DNA from: CALLVY01 sp937899855
GTDB lineage: Bacteria; Bacteroidota; Bacteroidia; Chitinophagales; Saprospiraceae
Reading direction: 5' to 3'
DNA: 29,728 nucleotides
Assembly (NCBI GenBank): GCA_039820405.1
Contig: JBCBQC010000077.1
Span: 1 to 29,728 of the forward strand
Shown here: positions 22,701 through 29,728 of the stretch, piece by piece
Layout of the letters: every line of letters begins with the position of its first letter
Numbering within the stretch: the stretch's first letter is position 1
Notes under the pieces: generated by a model
What the model was told of the DNA's origin: nothing
Databases searched by the model: none
What the model saw: only the letters and a program-made list of their open reading frames with translations
Position numbers and translations under genes: made by a program

Positions 22701-25677
22701 TCCCGCCAACTGGAGCTTGAGCACCTCCAACTCAAACGGAACGGCCGCCTACACCCCACTCGACGTCAGCGATAATTGTGGCGTGGACTTCGGCAGCCTG
22801 ACCATCGACGGTGGAGCTACCTGGGAAGCGGACTGCTCCAACGTAGGCGACAATTCGGTGACGCTTTCCATTTTTGACATCAATGGCAACGAGGGAACTT
22901 GTGCGGCCACCATCACGGTGGTAGATAATATTTTCCCCACCCTGAGTGGCGTACCCACCGACGTGACCGTCTCTTGCGAGGACATTCCAATGGCCCCCGT
23001 GGTGACGGCCAGCGATAATTGCAGCGCTACGCTCAACGTGGTGACGAGTGAGATGGATACCCAAACGGGCAATCCCAACACTTGTGGCAACTACAACTAC
23101 ACCATTACCCGGGGCTGGCGGGCCACCGACGATGCGGGCAACGTCACCAGTGCGACCCAAATCATCACGGTGGAAGATACCGAAGCGCCGACCGATCCCA
23201 CCTACACGGATAACATCGGTGCCGGGGGTAGTGTCGGTACCGATCCCAACGATTGTGCGGCAACGGTCAGCTTGATGCTGACGGATCTGGAGGACTGCGC
23301 CCCTTACGGCAGCATCAGCATCACCAACGATTCGCCCTTTGCCACCAGCAACGGTGCCGATGCCAGTGGGGTCTATCCCCTCGGGCCCCACAACGTCAAC
23401 TTTACCGTGACGGACCCCTGTGGCAACTCGGTTTCCTTCAACCGCAGCTTTACCGTCGTCGACGACGTCAGTCCGATTGCTTCCTGCCAATCTTCGGTAA
23501 CGATTGGCCTGCCTTCAAACGGTACGCTCATCCTCAATCCCGCCCTGATCGACAATGGCAGTTTTGACAACTGTGGCATCATCGTATCGCGGACGGTCAG
23601 TCCGAACACCTTTGATTGTGACGATGCGGATGGCGTGACGGAGCATCCAGTAACGCTGACGGTGGTCGATGCCGCCGGTAACGCTTCGAGCTGTAATGCG
23701 GTGGTAATCATCGAAGACAACTTTGATCCTACGGCGGTTTGTCGGGACATCACGGTCAATCTCGACCAGAGTGGTACGGCTACAATTACGCCCGCCGATG
23801 TCGATGGGGGTAGTTTTGACAACTGTACGGCGGCGGCTGATCTGATGTACGCTATTTCTCAGAATACCTTCACCTTTGCCGATGCGGGTACGACCATACC
23901 CGTTGATCTGACCGTTACGGACAGCAATGGCAACAGCAATACTTGTACCGCCATGGTTACGGTGACGGTACCCATTCCCTGCTTCAATATCGGAACGGGA
24001 CTGGGAGGTACCAATACGGTCGTAAGTATACCGGTAATGGTCGAAAACTTCCTCAACGTCTTGTCCTTCCAGTTCTCGATAGAGTTGGTCAACAGCGACG
24101 TCGGAGAGATCATTGGCGTCAGTGGCAGCAACCTGCCCGGCAATGGCCTGGTGGCCAATTTGCTGACGAGCGATACGATGCGGGTGTCTTACTTCAACAG
24201 CCAGATTCCCGTGAACCCCGTAACCTTCGCCGATGGGGAGACGATTTTCTTCGTCGACATTCTCCTGATGGGTAACGTGGGCGACTTCTCGACGATCAAC
24301 ATTATTGCCAATAGCATGAACCTACCCGCCGAGGTCGTTCAGGACTTTGGTAGTGGCGCCTTCTCCACCGCTCCCTGTACCGCACCGGGTGCCGTGGCCG
24401 TCAATCAACCCGCGATGTTGGACATTGCCGGGGAGTGCCTGACCGAAAATGGCCAGGGTGTGGGTCAAGTAGAAGTTACCCTCACCAATGGCCCCGCTAC
24501 GGTAGGGATGGTGACCACCGATCCGGTGGGTGACTTTATCTTCGAAGATGTCAATGCTGGCGGTACGTACAAAATCACGCCGAGCAAAAACATCAACTGG
24601 ACCAACGGCGTCACGGCCAATGACTTGTTTACCATCCAAAGACACATCGTGGGGCTGGACACCTTAAATACCAATTACAAGAAGATTGCGGCGGATGTCT
24701 TTAGAGATGGCATCATCACGACCTTCGACATCGTCCAGTTGCAGACCTTATTGGGTAGCTTGGGTACGATCGTACCGAATACGACGACCTCCTGGGTTTT
24801 TGCGGCCGATAAGGATACCCTGGCCGATTTGGCGCCGCTCTTTGTACCGGCTTATACGGAGTGCTTGGTGATCAACAACTTGCCCAGTGACTCTTTGAAC
24901 AACGACTTTACCGCCATCAAGACCGGAGACGTTACCGACAATGCCAACCCCGCCAACTTGACGGGGGGTAGCAATGCCCAGGTGCGGACCGACGGGGCGC
25001 TGGAGCTGCTGCTGAGCGACCGGGAGATTGTGGCCGGTGAGGAATACGAATTGGAGCTGCGGGCGCGGGACTTTGAGCAGCTGGTCGCCTACCAGTGGGT
25101 CCTCGATTTTGATCCCGAGGTACTGCATTTTGAGGGCTACGAGGCCAAGGCCTTGCGCAATTTGAACGAGCTCAACTTTGGTCAGCACTTTGTGGATCGG
25201 GGTTGGTTGGTCATGTTGTGGCACCAGGTGGAGGCGCAGGCCATTGCGGCGGATGAGGTGCTGTACACGCTGCGGTTTAGCGCCCTGCGCGATGCCGAGC
25301 GCTTGAGTGACTTGCTCCGGGTCGACGAGAGTCGTTTGGCGGCGGAGGCTTATCGCGACGGGGGGCTGCCCCTGGCGGTCCGGCTGAACTTTAGCGAGAC
25401 GACGCCAGCGCGCCAATCGCTCGAACTGTTCCAAAACCAGCCCAATCCCTTCCGGGAGCAAACGGTGCTCGGTTTTTACCTGCCCCAGGCCACCAGTGCC
25501 TCCCTCCAGGTGCTGGATGTGGCGGGTCGCGTACTGCTCGAAATCCCTGGAGATTACCCCGCGGGCTACCACGAGTTGGAGCTCAGTCGCAGCGAACTGC
25601 CCACGAGTGGCGTTTTGTACTATCGACTGGAGACCGATTCGGAGGTCGCGATGAAGAAAATGATTGTCGTGGAATAA
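19711..25677 (+). CDS. Second giant HYR adhesin with P-domain, cohesin-like, dockerin-like and T9SS type A modules
   Basis: A 1988-residue paralogue of the protein at 2622-9344. A 23-residue extension (MVSKFTSLNS...) precedes the signal segment, with cleavage likely after ...GPQLHSQ near residue 50. Modules: conserved N-terminal region (FFDALGG ... FVSVDDGDPLNES); HYR repeats from about 140; P-domain-like region (about 652-812, TWVGDLSATLTSP ... NGNWILNLRDDG); an HYR repeat split by an inserted beta-rich segment (about 870-1010); more HYR; cohesin-like domain (about 1421-1568); carboxypeptidase regulatory-like domain (about 1569-1625); dockerin-like region (about 1627-1750) with loops NINWTNGVTAND and the near-canonical DVFRDGIITTFD; second cohesin-like domain (about 1763-1899); type A sorting domain (about 1904-1988, LFQNQPNPFREQTVLGFYLP ... 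KKMIVVE). Export by Sec then T9SS to the surface is expected. It has its own promoter-like box upstream and a strong terminator downstream. No catalytic domain was seen. Confidence 0.88.
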   Translation: MVSKFTSLNSDHPPAAPPPVVSRMQLSPKSIHTWVILALMSLIGPQLHSQCTLQLLDPAVDLPVVGSSATLDAASIASNVNVGGVTCTNFNFFDALGGALGSTVSVNCDGTAPGPGTYFVSVDDGDPLNESNLVQINVSLDDTTDPTFTVPADVTISCEEDPDDLLLTGDVTDEADNCASGIQATYTDNTSGLSGCSGTGTLLRTWTLNDGNGNSVSQDQTITVQDVKAPTFTPPANITIDYCTDDIDDLSITGDVTDEADNCSTGLEATYADAPEVPGSCPNSGTVVRTWTLVDDCNNATVLTQTITRADNEAPSSTQMGITVDNEAGICEATISLSLTAANTSDNCDDFGDLTISSNISGTADASGIYPVGTTNVVFTITDLCGNVTMYNVAVTVNDTLKPVIVDCPMDVTVNADDSDCDNTFSWTAPSATDFCTGAPLVENIFSDDPNITVNTGTPGPGRVDFADFPVGTTILSYAYLDPEGNRDTCTFSVSVLDNQAPEITCPPDQDLNFGSCNGASALVPDYRGLSSVLDNCPDGHTVIQNPAPNTLLSAVSTPGDGETFTVTLIAIDDNPNNLSDTCTFNVTLIDTNTPNPDLPGATLPALSSTCGDLEVCAPTATDNCGNLIVGSIASGATVDVVGSCSAPCTLNPPIVGTPNLPLNDNAGTTITIPVAGLGTLVDEVSFSLEINHTWVGDLSATLTSPSGTIVPLFNQPGAPATNFGFGCDQNNLNLNFSDDATNTADDLENTCNPSGAIGTFAIQGDFQALGSLVNFNGDNANGNWILNLRDDGAGDVGSLVSYALNICTNAGATIPLYNFTPGNYNVTWEYDDGFGNTVSQTQQIDVAEDTEDPVLNCQNITVELDSNGMATVLPNTILGEGIDLSSGGNLSFGAGNADYCVTVNSATSITFNWNYVSTDFSAQFDPFGYTINGAFTELAGSDLANDPASLNQMGTTTVQLNAGDEFCFRASTTDNFPPAANTTVNNFLPGFSGDFDPANWSLSTSNSNGTAAYTPLDVSDNCGVDFGSLTIDGGATWEADCSNVGDNSVTLSIFDINGNEGTCAATITVVDNIFPTLSGVPTDVTVSCEDIPMAPVVTASDNCSATLNVVTSEMDTQTGNPNTCGNYNYTITRGWRATDDAGNVTSATQIITVEDTEAPTDPTYTDNIGAGGSVGTDPNDCAATVSLMLTDLEDCAPYGSISITNDSPFATSNGADASGVYPLGPHNVNFTVTDPCGNSVSFNRSFTVVDDVSPIASCQSSVTIGLPSNGTLILNPALIDNGSFDNCGIIVSRTVSPNTFDCDDADGVTEHPVTLTVVDAAGNASSCNAVVIIEDNFDPTAVCRDITVNLDQSGTATITPADVDGGSFDNCTAAADLMYAISQNTFTFADAGTTIPVDLTVTDSNGNSNTCTAMVTVTVPIPCFNIGTGLGGTNTVVSIPVMVENFLNVLSFQFSIELVNSDVGEIIGVSGSNLPGNGLVANLLTSDTMRVSYFNSQIPVNPVTFADGETIFFVDILLMGNVGDFSTINIIANSMNLPAEVVQDFGSGAFSTAPCTAPGAVAVNQPAMLDIAGECLTENGQGVGQVEVTLTNGPATVGMVTTDPVGDFIFEDVNAGGTYKITPSKNINWTNGVTANDLFTIQRHIVGLDTLNTNYKKIAADVFRDGIITTFDIVQLQTLLGSLGTIVPNTTTSWVFAADKDTLADLAPLFVPAYTECLVINNLPSDSLNNDFTAIKTGDVTDNANPANLTGGSNAQVRTDGALELLLSDREIVAGEEYELELRARDFEQLVAYQWVLDFDPEVLHFEGYEAKALRNLNELNFGQHFVDRGWLVMLWHQVEAQAIAADEVLYTLRFSALRDAERLSDLLRVDESRLAAEAYRDGGLPLAVRLNFSETTPARQSLELFQNQPNPFREQTVLGFYLPQATSASLQVLDVAGRVLLEIPGDYPAGYHELELSRSELPTSGVLYYRLETDSEVAMKKMIVVE

Positions 25678-25686
25678 TTTTCCACA

Positions 25687-25720
25687 CCTCCGAGTGGTTT
25701 TGGCCACTCGGAGGTTTTTT
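25687..25720 (+). terminator. Intrinsic terminator after second type A adhesin
   Basis: CCTCCGAGTGG (25687-25697) and CCACTCGGAGG (25704-25714) form a perfect 11-bp stem with a 6-base loop, followed by six T (25715-25720), starting 10 bp after the stop codon. It is one of the strongest intrinsic terminators in the window. Confidence 0.92.
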
Positions 25721-25724
25721 CCTG

Positions 25725-25732
25725 TATTTTTG
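25725..25732 (+). promoter_or_regulatory. Promoter -7 box right behind the terminator
   Basis: TATTTTTG matches TAnnTTTG exactly and lies four bases after the terminator T-run. A TTTG at 25699-25702, in the terminator loop, is 22 bp upstream, slightly further than usual for a -33 box. It would start the transcript of the gene at 25998 with a leader of roughly 260 nt. Confidence 0.45.
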
Positions 25733-25735
25733 CCC

Positions 25736-25760
25736 AATCCAGTGGAATAACAACTGGATT
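25736..25760 (+). promoter_or_regulatory. Leader hairpin immediately downstream of the promoter box
   Basis: AATCCAGT (25736-25743) and ACTGGATT (25753-25760) are exact reverse complements around a 9-base loop. It begins four bases after the -7 box, so it would sit at the very 5' end of the mRNA, where hairpins often protect long messages from decay. It could also be a protein-binding site. Confidence 0.4.
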
Positions 25761-25997
25761 TCAGTCCCAAAAACCAACCATACGGTAACTTTTACGTACA
25801 AAGTACACGATTAACATCCATTGACCGGCGCGTGGCGCCCCGAAATGTTTGCAATGCCAATAACCGATACCTTTCAAAGCGAGCACTCCGAGTTGGTGCC
25901 GGTAGCCTCTTCGTCTACCCTACTCCGATCAACGCGCCGACAAAACGAACAAACCACTTTTGTTTCCAATACCATTTTATCCGAAACTCCACGAGTT

Positions 25998-28900
25998 ATG
26001 CAGAAGATGTTTACCCTCCTGGTCCTGCTCCTCTGGTGCCTGAGCCCCGCTGCGCTAAGTGCCCAAGTGACACTTTCCGTCAACGATGTCAGTGCCGAAT
26101 GCGACGATACGGCTTTTTGCGTCAATATCGACGTGACGAATTTCGATACCGTCTCCAGTATGCAGTTCGAACTCCAATGGGACACGAGCACCATCGATTT
26201 TGTAGGGGTCATTACCTCCCTACCGGCCACCGTACTCACCGATACCTCCAATGCGTCCAGTGGCGCGCTGACCTTTGCCTGGGCCCACGCGTTTTTTCCA
26301 CCGGGGCTGACCTTGGTCGACGGGTCGAGTATCATCACCCTGTGCTTCGACCCCAAGGGGGAGGTGGGAACGAGTACGCTCCGCTTTGCGGATGGAACCA
26401 ATACGCCCATTCTGGTGACGGTGGGCGCCTTTCCCGGCCGGGCCCTGACCCTGGGCACCGACCTGTTCCTCAATCCGGGGACCATCACCACCGGAGATTC
26501 GCAGGCGCCCAGCATCTCCTGCCCCGGCGACCAGTTGGTCGATGCCGGTATGCCGATTAGCGGCCTGTCCCCCACGGCGTTTTCGGACAATTGCCAGGTG
26601 GCCAGTGTAAGCTACGAACTCAGTGGAGCCACCAGCGGAACGGGTAGTGATGATGCCAGCGGAAGTGTGTTTGCACCGGGACTGACGACCGTGACTTACA
26701 CCGTGACCGACGAGGGGGGTAATACCAATACCTGTTCTTTCGAGGTGACCGCTCAGGGAGGCACCAATAATACCCTGGAATTTATCCCGCTCGTCGATTT
26801 TGATTGCGACAACAATACGATCCGTATGCACCTGACGGTCAACAATTTTCAGGACATCGGCTCCATGCAGTTTACCACCAGCTGGGATACCATGAATTTG
26901 GCTTACGTGATGCACACGAACAACCTGCCCCCCTCCGAAAACTACAATGTCACCTTTGTCAGCGATGGCATCCTCCCCCTCTTTTGGGTCGATACCAGTC
27001 CGCCCTTCGATGGCCTGACCCTGGCCAACGGCGATACCCTCTTTTCGGCCACCTTCAACCTCGTGGGCACCTATACCCCACCGGTCTTTGACTTTATCGG
27101 CTTGCCCGCATTGCCCATCGAAATCGCCGACAACAACAGCATGCCACTCGACCCTTCGGAATTTTCCTTTCTCCCGGAAGTGGTCAACGTCATCGACAAT
27201 ACCGACCCCATTTTTACGGCCTGCATTTCGGATATTACCATTCCCAACGACTTTGGCCTTTGCGGTACCAACGTCACCTGGATCCCCCCCGTGGCCACCG
27301 ATGCTTGTGATCCCCTGCTGGACATCAGCAGTACGCACGATCCCGGCGACTTCTTCCTCGTGGGCACCACCGTGGTCGGCTACACCGCTACCGACGACGC
27401 GGGCAACAGCGCTACCTGTACCTTCAACGTAACGGTGGTGGATACCCAAATGCCCCAACTTACCTGCCCCGCTGACCTCACCGTCGATGCGGGCAGCGGC
27501 AGCTCGGCTAACGTCACCGGCTTGACGCCCACCGTCACCGACAACTGTGGAATTTCCAGTATTACTTTTGATCAAACCGGCGCCCTCACCGGAAGCGGAT
27601 CCAACGATGCCAGTGGCGTCTACCCCGTCGGAATCACCACGGTCACCTACACCGTAACCGGCCTCAATGCGGACGTTTCTACCTGTAGCTTTACCGTAAC
27701 GGTCGAAAATACAGCCCTCCCCACCATCACCTGCCCCGCTGACGTGGCCACCAATACCGATCTCGATCAGTGCAGTGCCGTCGTCAACGGCATTGCCCCC
27801 AGTACCAACCTCGACCCCGCCGCGGTGGCCAGCATCGTCTACACCCTGAGCAATGCGACCCAGGGGACGGGCATCAACGACGCCAGTGGAACGGCCTTTA
27901 ATACCGGCCTCACCACCGTCCGCTACACCCTCCGGGATACCGCGGGGGTAGTGGTCAGCTGTTCGTTTGACGTCGCGGTGAATGACAACCAGGGACCGGA
28001 GATGCTTTGTCCTTCGGTGGATGTGTTTGACAACCAAACCGACAGTTGTAACGTGCTGGTGACGAATAACATCGCGCCGGTGGTAACGGACAACTGTGGG
28101 GTCGCCTCACTCAGCTACGTCCTGACCGGTGCCATGACGGGCAGCGGGATGAACAGTGCGAGTGGCCAAACCTTTCCGGTGGGCATCACCAACGTCAACT
28201 ACACCGCCGTCGATCCCAGCGGTAATACCAACCAATGCACCGTAATGATCGTGGTGAGTGACAACCAGCAACCGGTGGTCACCTGCCCCAACGATACCAC
28301 CTTTTTGGCCACGGGTGGAGGTAGCACGGCGGTGGTGACGGGCATCGATCCCGTGATTGAGGAGAACTGTGGCATTGCCGATTTGGGTTACCGGATTGGG
28401 ACGAGTGGAATGGTGACGGCGGGTACGGCGAGTGGAACGACCTTTAACCTGGGCGCGACCCTGGTCACCTACATCGTCGAGGACCTCAGCGGCAATGTGG
28501 ACAGTTGCAGTTTTACCGTAACGGTGCTGACCGCCCCAACGGGTGATTTGATCGAATGCCCAGCCGATGTAGTGGTGAGTACCGACCCCAACCTGTGCCA
28601 GGCCCGGGTCAACGGCATTGCCCCCATCGTACTGGTCGACCCGGCTACCATCCAAAGTATCGAATACAGCATTTTCAATAGTGCGGGAACCACCATGGGC
28701 AGCAACGATGCTAGTGGTGCAGTATTCCCACTGGGAATCAGTACGGTCCAGTACATCGCTACCGATTTTGGCAACAATCGCGACTCCTGCCTCTTTAGCG
28801 TAACCGTGGTTGACGACATGCTCCCCACCTGGACCAACTGCCCGGTAGACACCATCTTTGCCGCGGCCAACCTGCCCGACTGCCGGGCCACCGTCAGCTG

Positions 28901-29728
28901 GAACGAACCCATCCCCAACGACAATTGTAGCATCGTAACCCTCAACCGGACCCACAGCCCGGGCGATACCTTTGACCTGGGCAATACCACCGTCATCTAC
29001 ACCGCGGCTGATCCCTCCGGCAACAACGGCAGTTGCGCCTTCGTCATCTCCGTAAGTGACCAAGAGGCGCCACAAGTCAGCTGCCCCGATACCTTTACCT
29101 ACGTCAACATTGGCGACTGCCAGGCCATCGTCAACTGGGCGGTACCGAGTGCTACGGATAATTGTCCGGGCAGCACCCTGACCAGTACCCATTCCCCCGG
29201 CGATACCTTTGACATCGGGGTCAGCACCTCCGTGATTTACTTTGCCATCGATGCCAGCGGGCTGACGGGACAGTGCAGCTTTGAGATCAACGTACCCGAT
29301 ACGACCGCACCGGTGATCACCAATTGCCCGGTCGATAGCATCCTTTTTACCGAAGCGGGACAGTGTACGGCGAACTACACCTGGGCCGAGCCCAGCGCCT
29401 TTGACGAATGCGCCCTGGCCTCTTTCAGCTCTTCGGCCGATCCGGGGGATGCCTTCCCGCTGGGTACCACCGTCGTCCGCTACCTGGCCACCGATGCGGC
29501 GGGGAATCCTTCGGAATGCACCTTTACGGTAACGGTGGTCGATAATCAAGCGCCGATGGTCAACTGCCCGGCGGCGATCGAAGTTCGTCTGGATGGCACC
29601 ATCGTCAGCGATCCGGGAGGATTGCTCACGATGGCCAACCCCAACGGGCGCTGCGACAGCATCAGTCTTACCTTTACGGCACCCACGGCTACCGAACTGA
29701 GGTTGCCCTCACAGTTGTCGGTAGCCGT
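25998..29728 (+). CDS. Second giant double-cohesin HYR adhesin, N-terminal part (runs off window end)
   Basis: The frame is open from ATG 25998 to the last base, giving 1243 complete codons. Signal peptide: MQKMFTLLVLLLWCLSPAAL followed by SAQ. Residues about 23-165 form a cohesin-like sandwich (VNIDVTNFDTVSSMQFELQW), residues 166-255 one HYR repeat, residues about 257-398 a second cohesin-like domain (LTVNNFQDIGSMQFTTSW), and from about 398 about ten HYR repeats with DNCG, VTYTxxDxxGN and CSFxVTV signatures. This is the same order as in the protein at 9546, which has one more HYR repeat between its cohesins. By analogy the missing part should contain many more HYR repeats, a CHU_C type B domain, and then a PorP/SprF gene downstream; that is a prediction. 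Its neighbour upstream is the dockerin-bearing adhesin, repeating the pair at 2622/9546. Confidence 0.88.
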   Translation, partial: MQKMFTLLVLLLWCLSPAALSAQVTLSVNDVSAECDDTAFCVNIDVTNFDTVSSMQFELQWDTSTIDFVGVITSLPATVLTDTSNASSGALTFAWAHAFFPPGLTLVDGSSIITLCFDPKGEVGTSTLRFADGTNTPILVTVGAFPGRALTLGTDLFLNPGTITTGDSQAPSISCPGDQLVDAGMPISGLSPTAFSDNCQVASVSYELSGATSGTGSDDASGSVFAPGLTTVTYTVTDEGGNTNTCSFEVTAQGGTNNTLEFIPLVDFDCDNNTIRMHLTVNNFQDIGSMQFTTSWDTMNLAYVMHTNNLPPSENYNVTFVSDGILPLFWVDTSPPFDGLTLANGDTLFSATFNLVGTYTPPVFDFIGLPALPIEIADNNSMPLDPSEFSFLPEVVNVIDNTDPIFTACISDITIPNDFGLCGTNVTWIPPVATDACDPLLDISSTHDPGDFFLVGTTVVGYTATDDAGNSATCTFNVTVVDTQMPQLTCPADLTVDAGSGSSANVTGLTPTVTDNCGISSITFDQTGALTGSGSNDASGVYPVGITTVTYTVTGLNADVSTCSFTVTVENTALPTITCPADVATNTDLDQCSAVVNGIAPSTNLDPAAVASIVYTLSNATQGTGINDASGTAFNTGLTTVRYTLRDTAGVVVSCSFDVAVNDNQGPEMLCPSVDVFDNQTDSCNVLVTNNIAPVVTDNCGVASLSYVLTGAMTGSGMNSASGQTFPVGITNVNYTAVDPSGNTNQCTVMIVVSDNQQPVVTCPNDTTFLATGGGSTAVVTGIDPVIEENCGIADLGYRIGTSGMVTAGTASGTTFNLGATLVTYIVEDLSGNVDSCSFTVTVLTAPTGDLIECPADVVVSTDPNLCQARVNGIAPIVLVDPATIQSIEYSIFNSAGTTMGSNDASGAVFPLGISTVQYIATDFGNNRDSCLFSVTVVDDMLPTWTNCPVDTIFAAANLPDCRATVSWNEPIPNDNCSIVTLNRTHSPGDTFDLGNTTVIYTAADPSGNNGSCAFVISVSDQEAPQVSCPDTFTYVNIGDCQAIVNWAVPSATDNCPGSTLTSTHSPGDTFDIGVSTSVIYFAIDASGLTGQCSFEINVPDTTAPVITNCPVDSILFTEAGQCTANYTWAEPSAFDECALASFSSSADPGDAFPLGTTVVRYLATDAAGNPSECTFTVTVVDNQAPMVNCPAAIEVRLDGTIVSDPGGLLTMANPNGRCDSISLTFTAPTATELRLPSQLSVA

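Larger units (their letters stand above)
25678..25997. other. Intergenic region with terminator, promoter-like box and leader hairpin
   Basis: These 320 bp hold the terminator of the preceding adhesin, a TATTTTTG box, a leader hairpin, and then about 240 bp without a recognisable element. The last bases before the ATG at 25998 (gaaactccacgagtt) resemble those before the ATG at 9546 (gaaactattccagtt) at 10 of 15 positions, consistent with paralogous upstream regions. No credible start for a separate gene was found; an open frame from 25832 runs out of frame into the adhesin and is treated as spurious. Confidence 0.45.

Noticed and set aside
25832..26560. Plus-strand open frame overlapping the start of the last adhesin
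   Set aside because: It runs in another frame through the signal peptide and first cohesin-like domain of the well-supported gene at 25998, and its own product has no recognisable features.
26220..28037. Antisense open frame of 605 codons opposite the truncated adhesin
   Set aside because: The sense frame has a signal peptide, cohesin-like domains and HYR repeats; the antisense product shows none and tracks the repeat pattern.

Overview
The window looks like a chromosomal segment of a moderately GC-rich Bacteroidota, most likely of the Saprospiraceae/Lewinella type. This is inferred from type IX secretion system (T9SS) C-terminal sorting domains of both classes (type A, and type B/CHU_C), a PorP/SprF-family outer-membrane protein, very large HYR-repeat adhesins, near absence of Shine-Dalgarno sequences, and promoter-like TAnnTTTG elements. 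No rRNA, tRNA, transposase or CRISPR was seen.

Layout. 1-278 (minus) is the N-terminal part of a Fic-family protein in AT-rich DNA, with a tandem palindrome (two TGTATACA sites) just before its start. A perfect 39-bp palindrome (325-363) separates it from a minus-strand secreted LVIVD/choice-of-anchor-B protein with a type A sorting domain (379-1953). A 668-bp divergent intergenic region follows. The rest is on the plus strand: a 2240-residue HYR adhesin with P-domain, cohesin-like, dockerin-like and type A sorting modules (2622-9344); a 2909-residue HYR adhesin with two N-terminal cohesin-like modules and a type B (CHU_C) C-terminus (9546-18275); a PorP/SprF protein (18319-19272); a second 1988-residue adhesin with the same architecture as the first (19711-25677); and the start of a second cohesin/HYR giant (25998 to beyond the window end).

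The plus-strand genes read as two copies of one cassette: [dockerin-bearing type A adhesin] - [double-cohesin giant adhesin, type B in the complete copy] - [PorP/SprF]. The third gene of copy 2 would lie beyond the window. My main hypothesis is a T9SS-exported, non-cellulosomal cohesin-dockerin surface scaffold, in which the dockerin protein docks onto cohesins of its neighbour and the PorP/SprF protein helps export or anchor the type B partner. The architectures are read from sequence and the family roles are established; the interaction is inference. Strong intrinsic terminators after most plus-strand genes, some with promoter-like elements right behind them, suggest each giant gene is transcribed separately, with PorP/SprF probably co-transcribed with the CHU_C giant.
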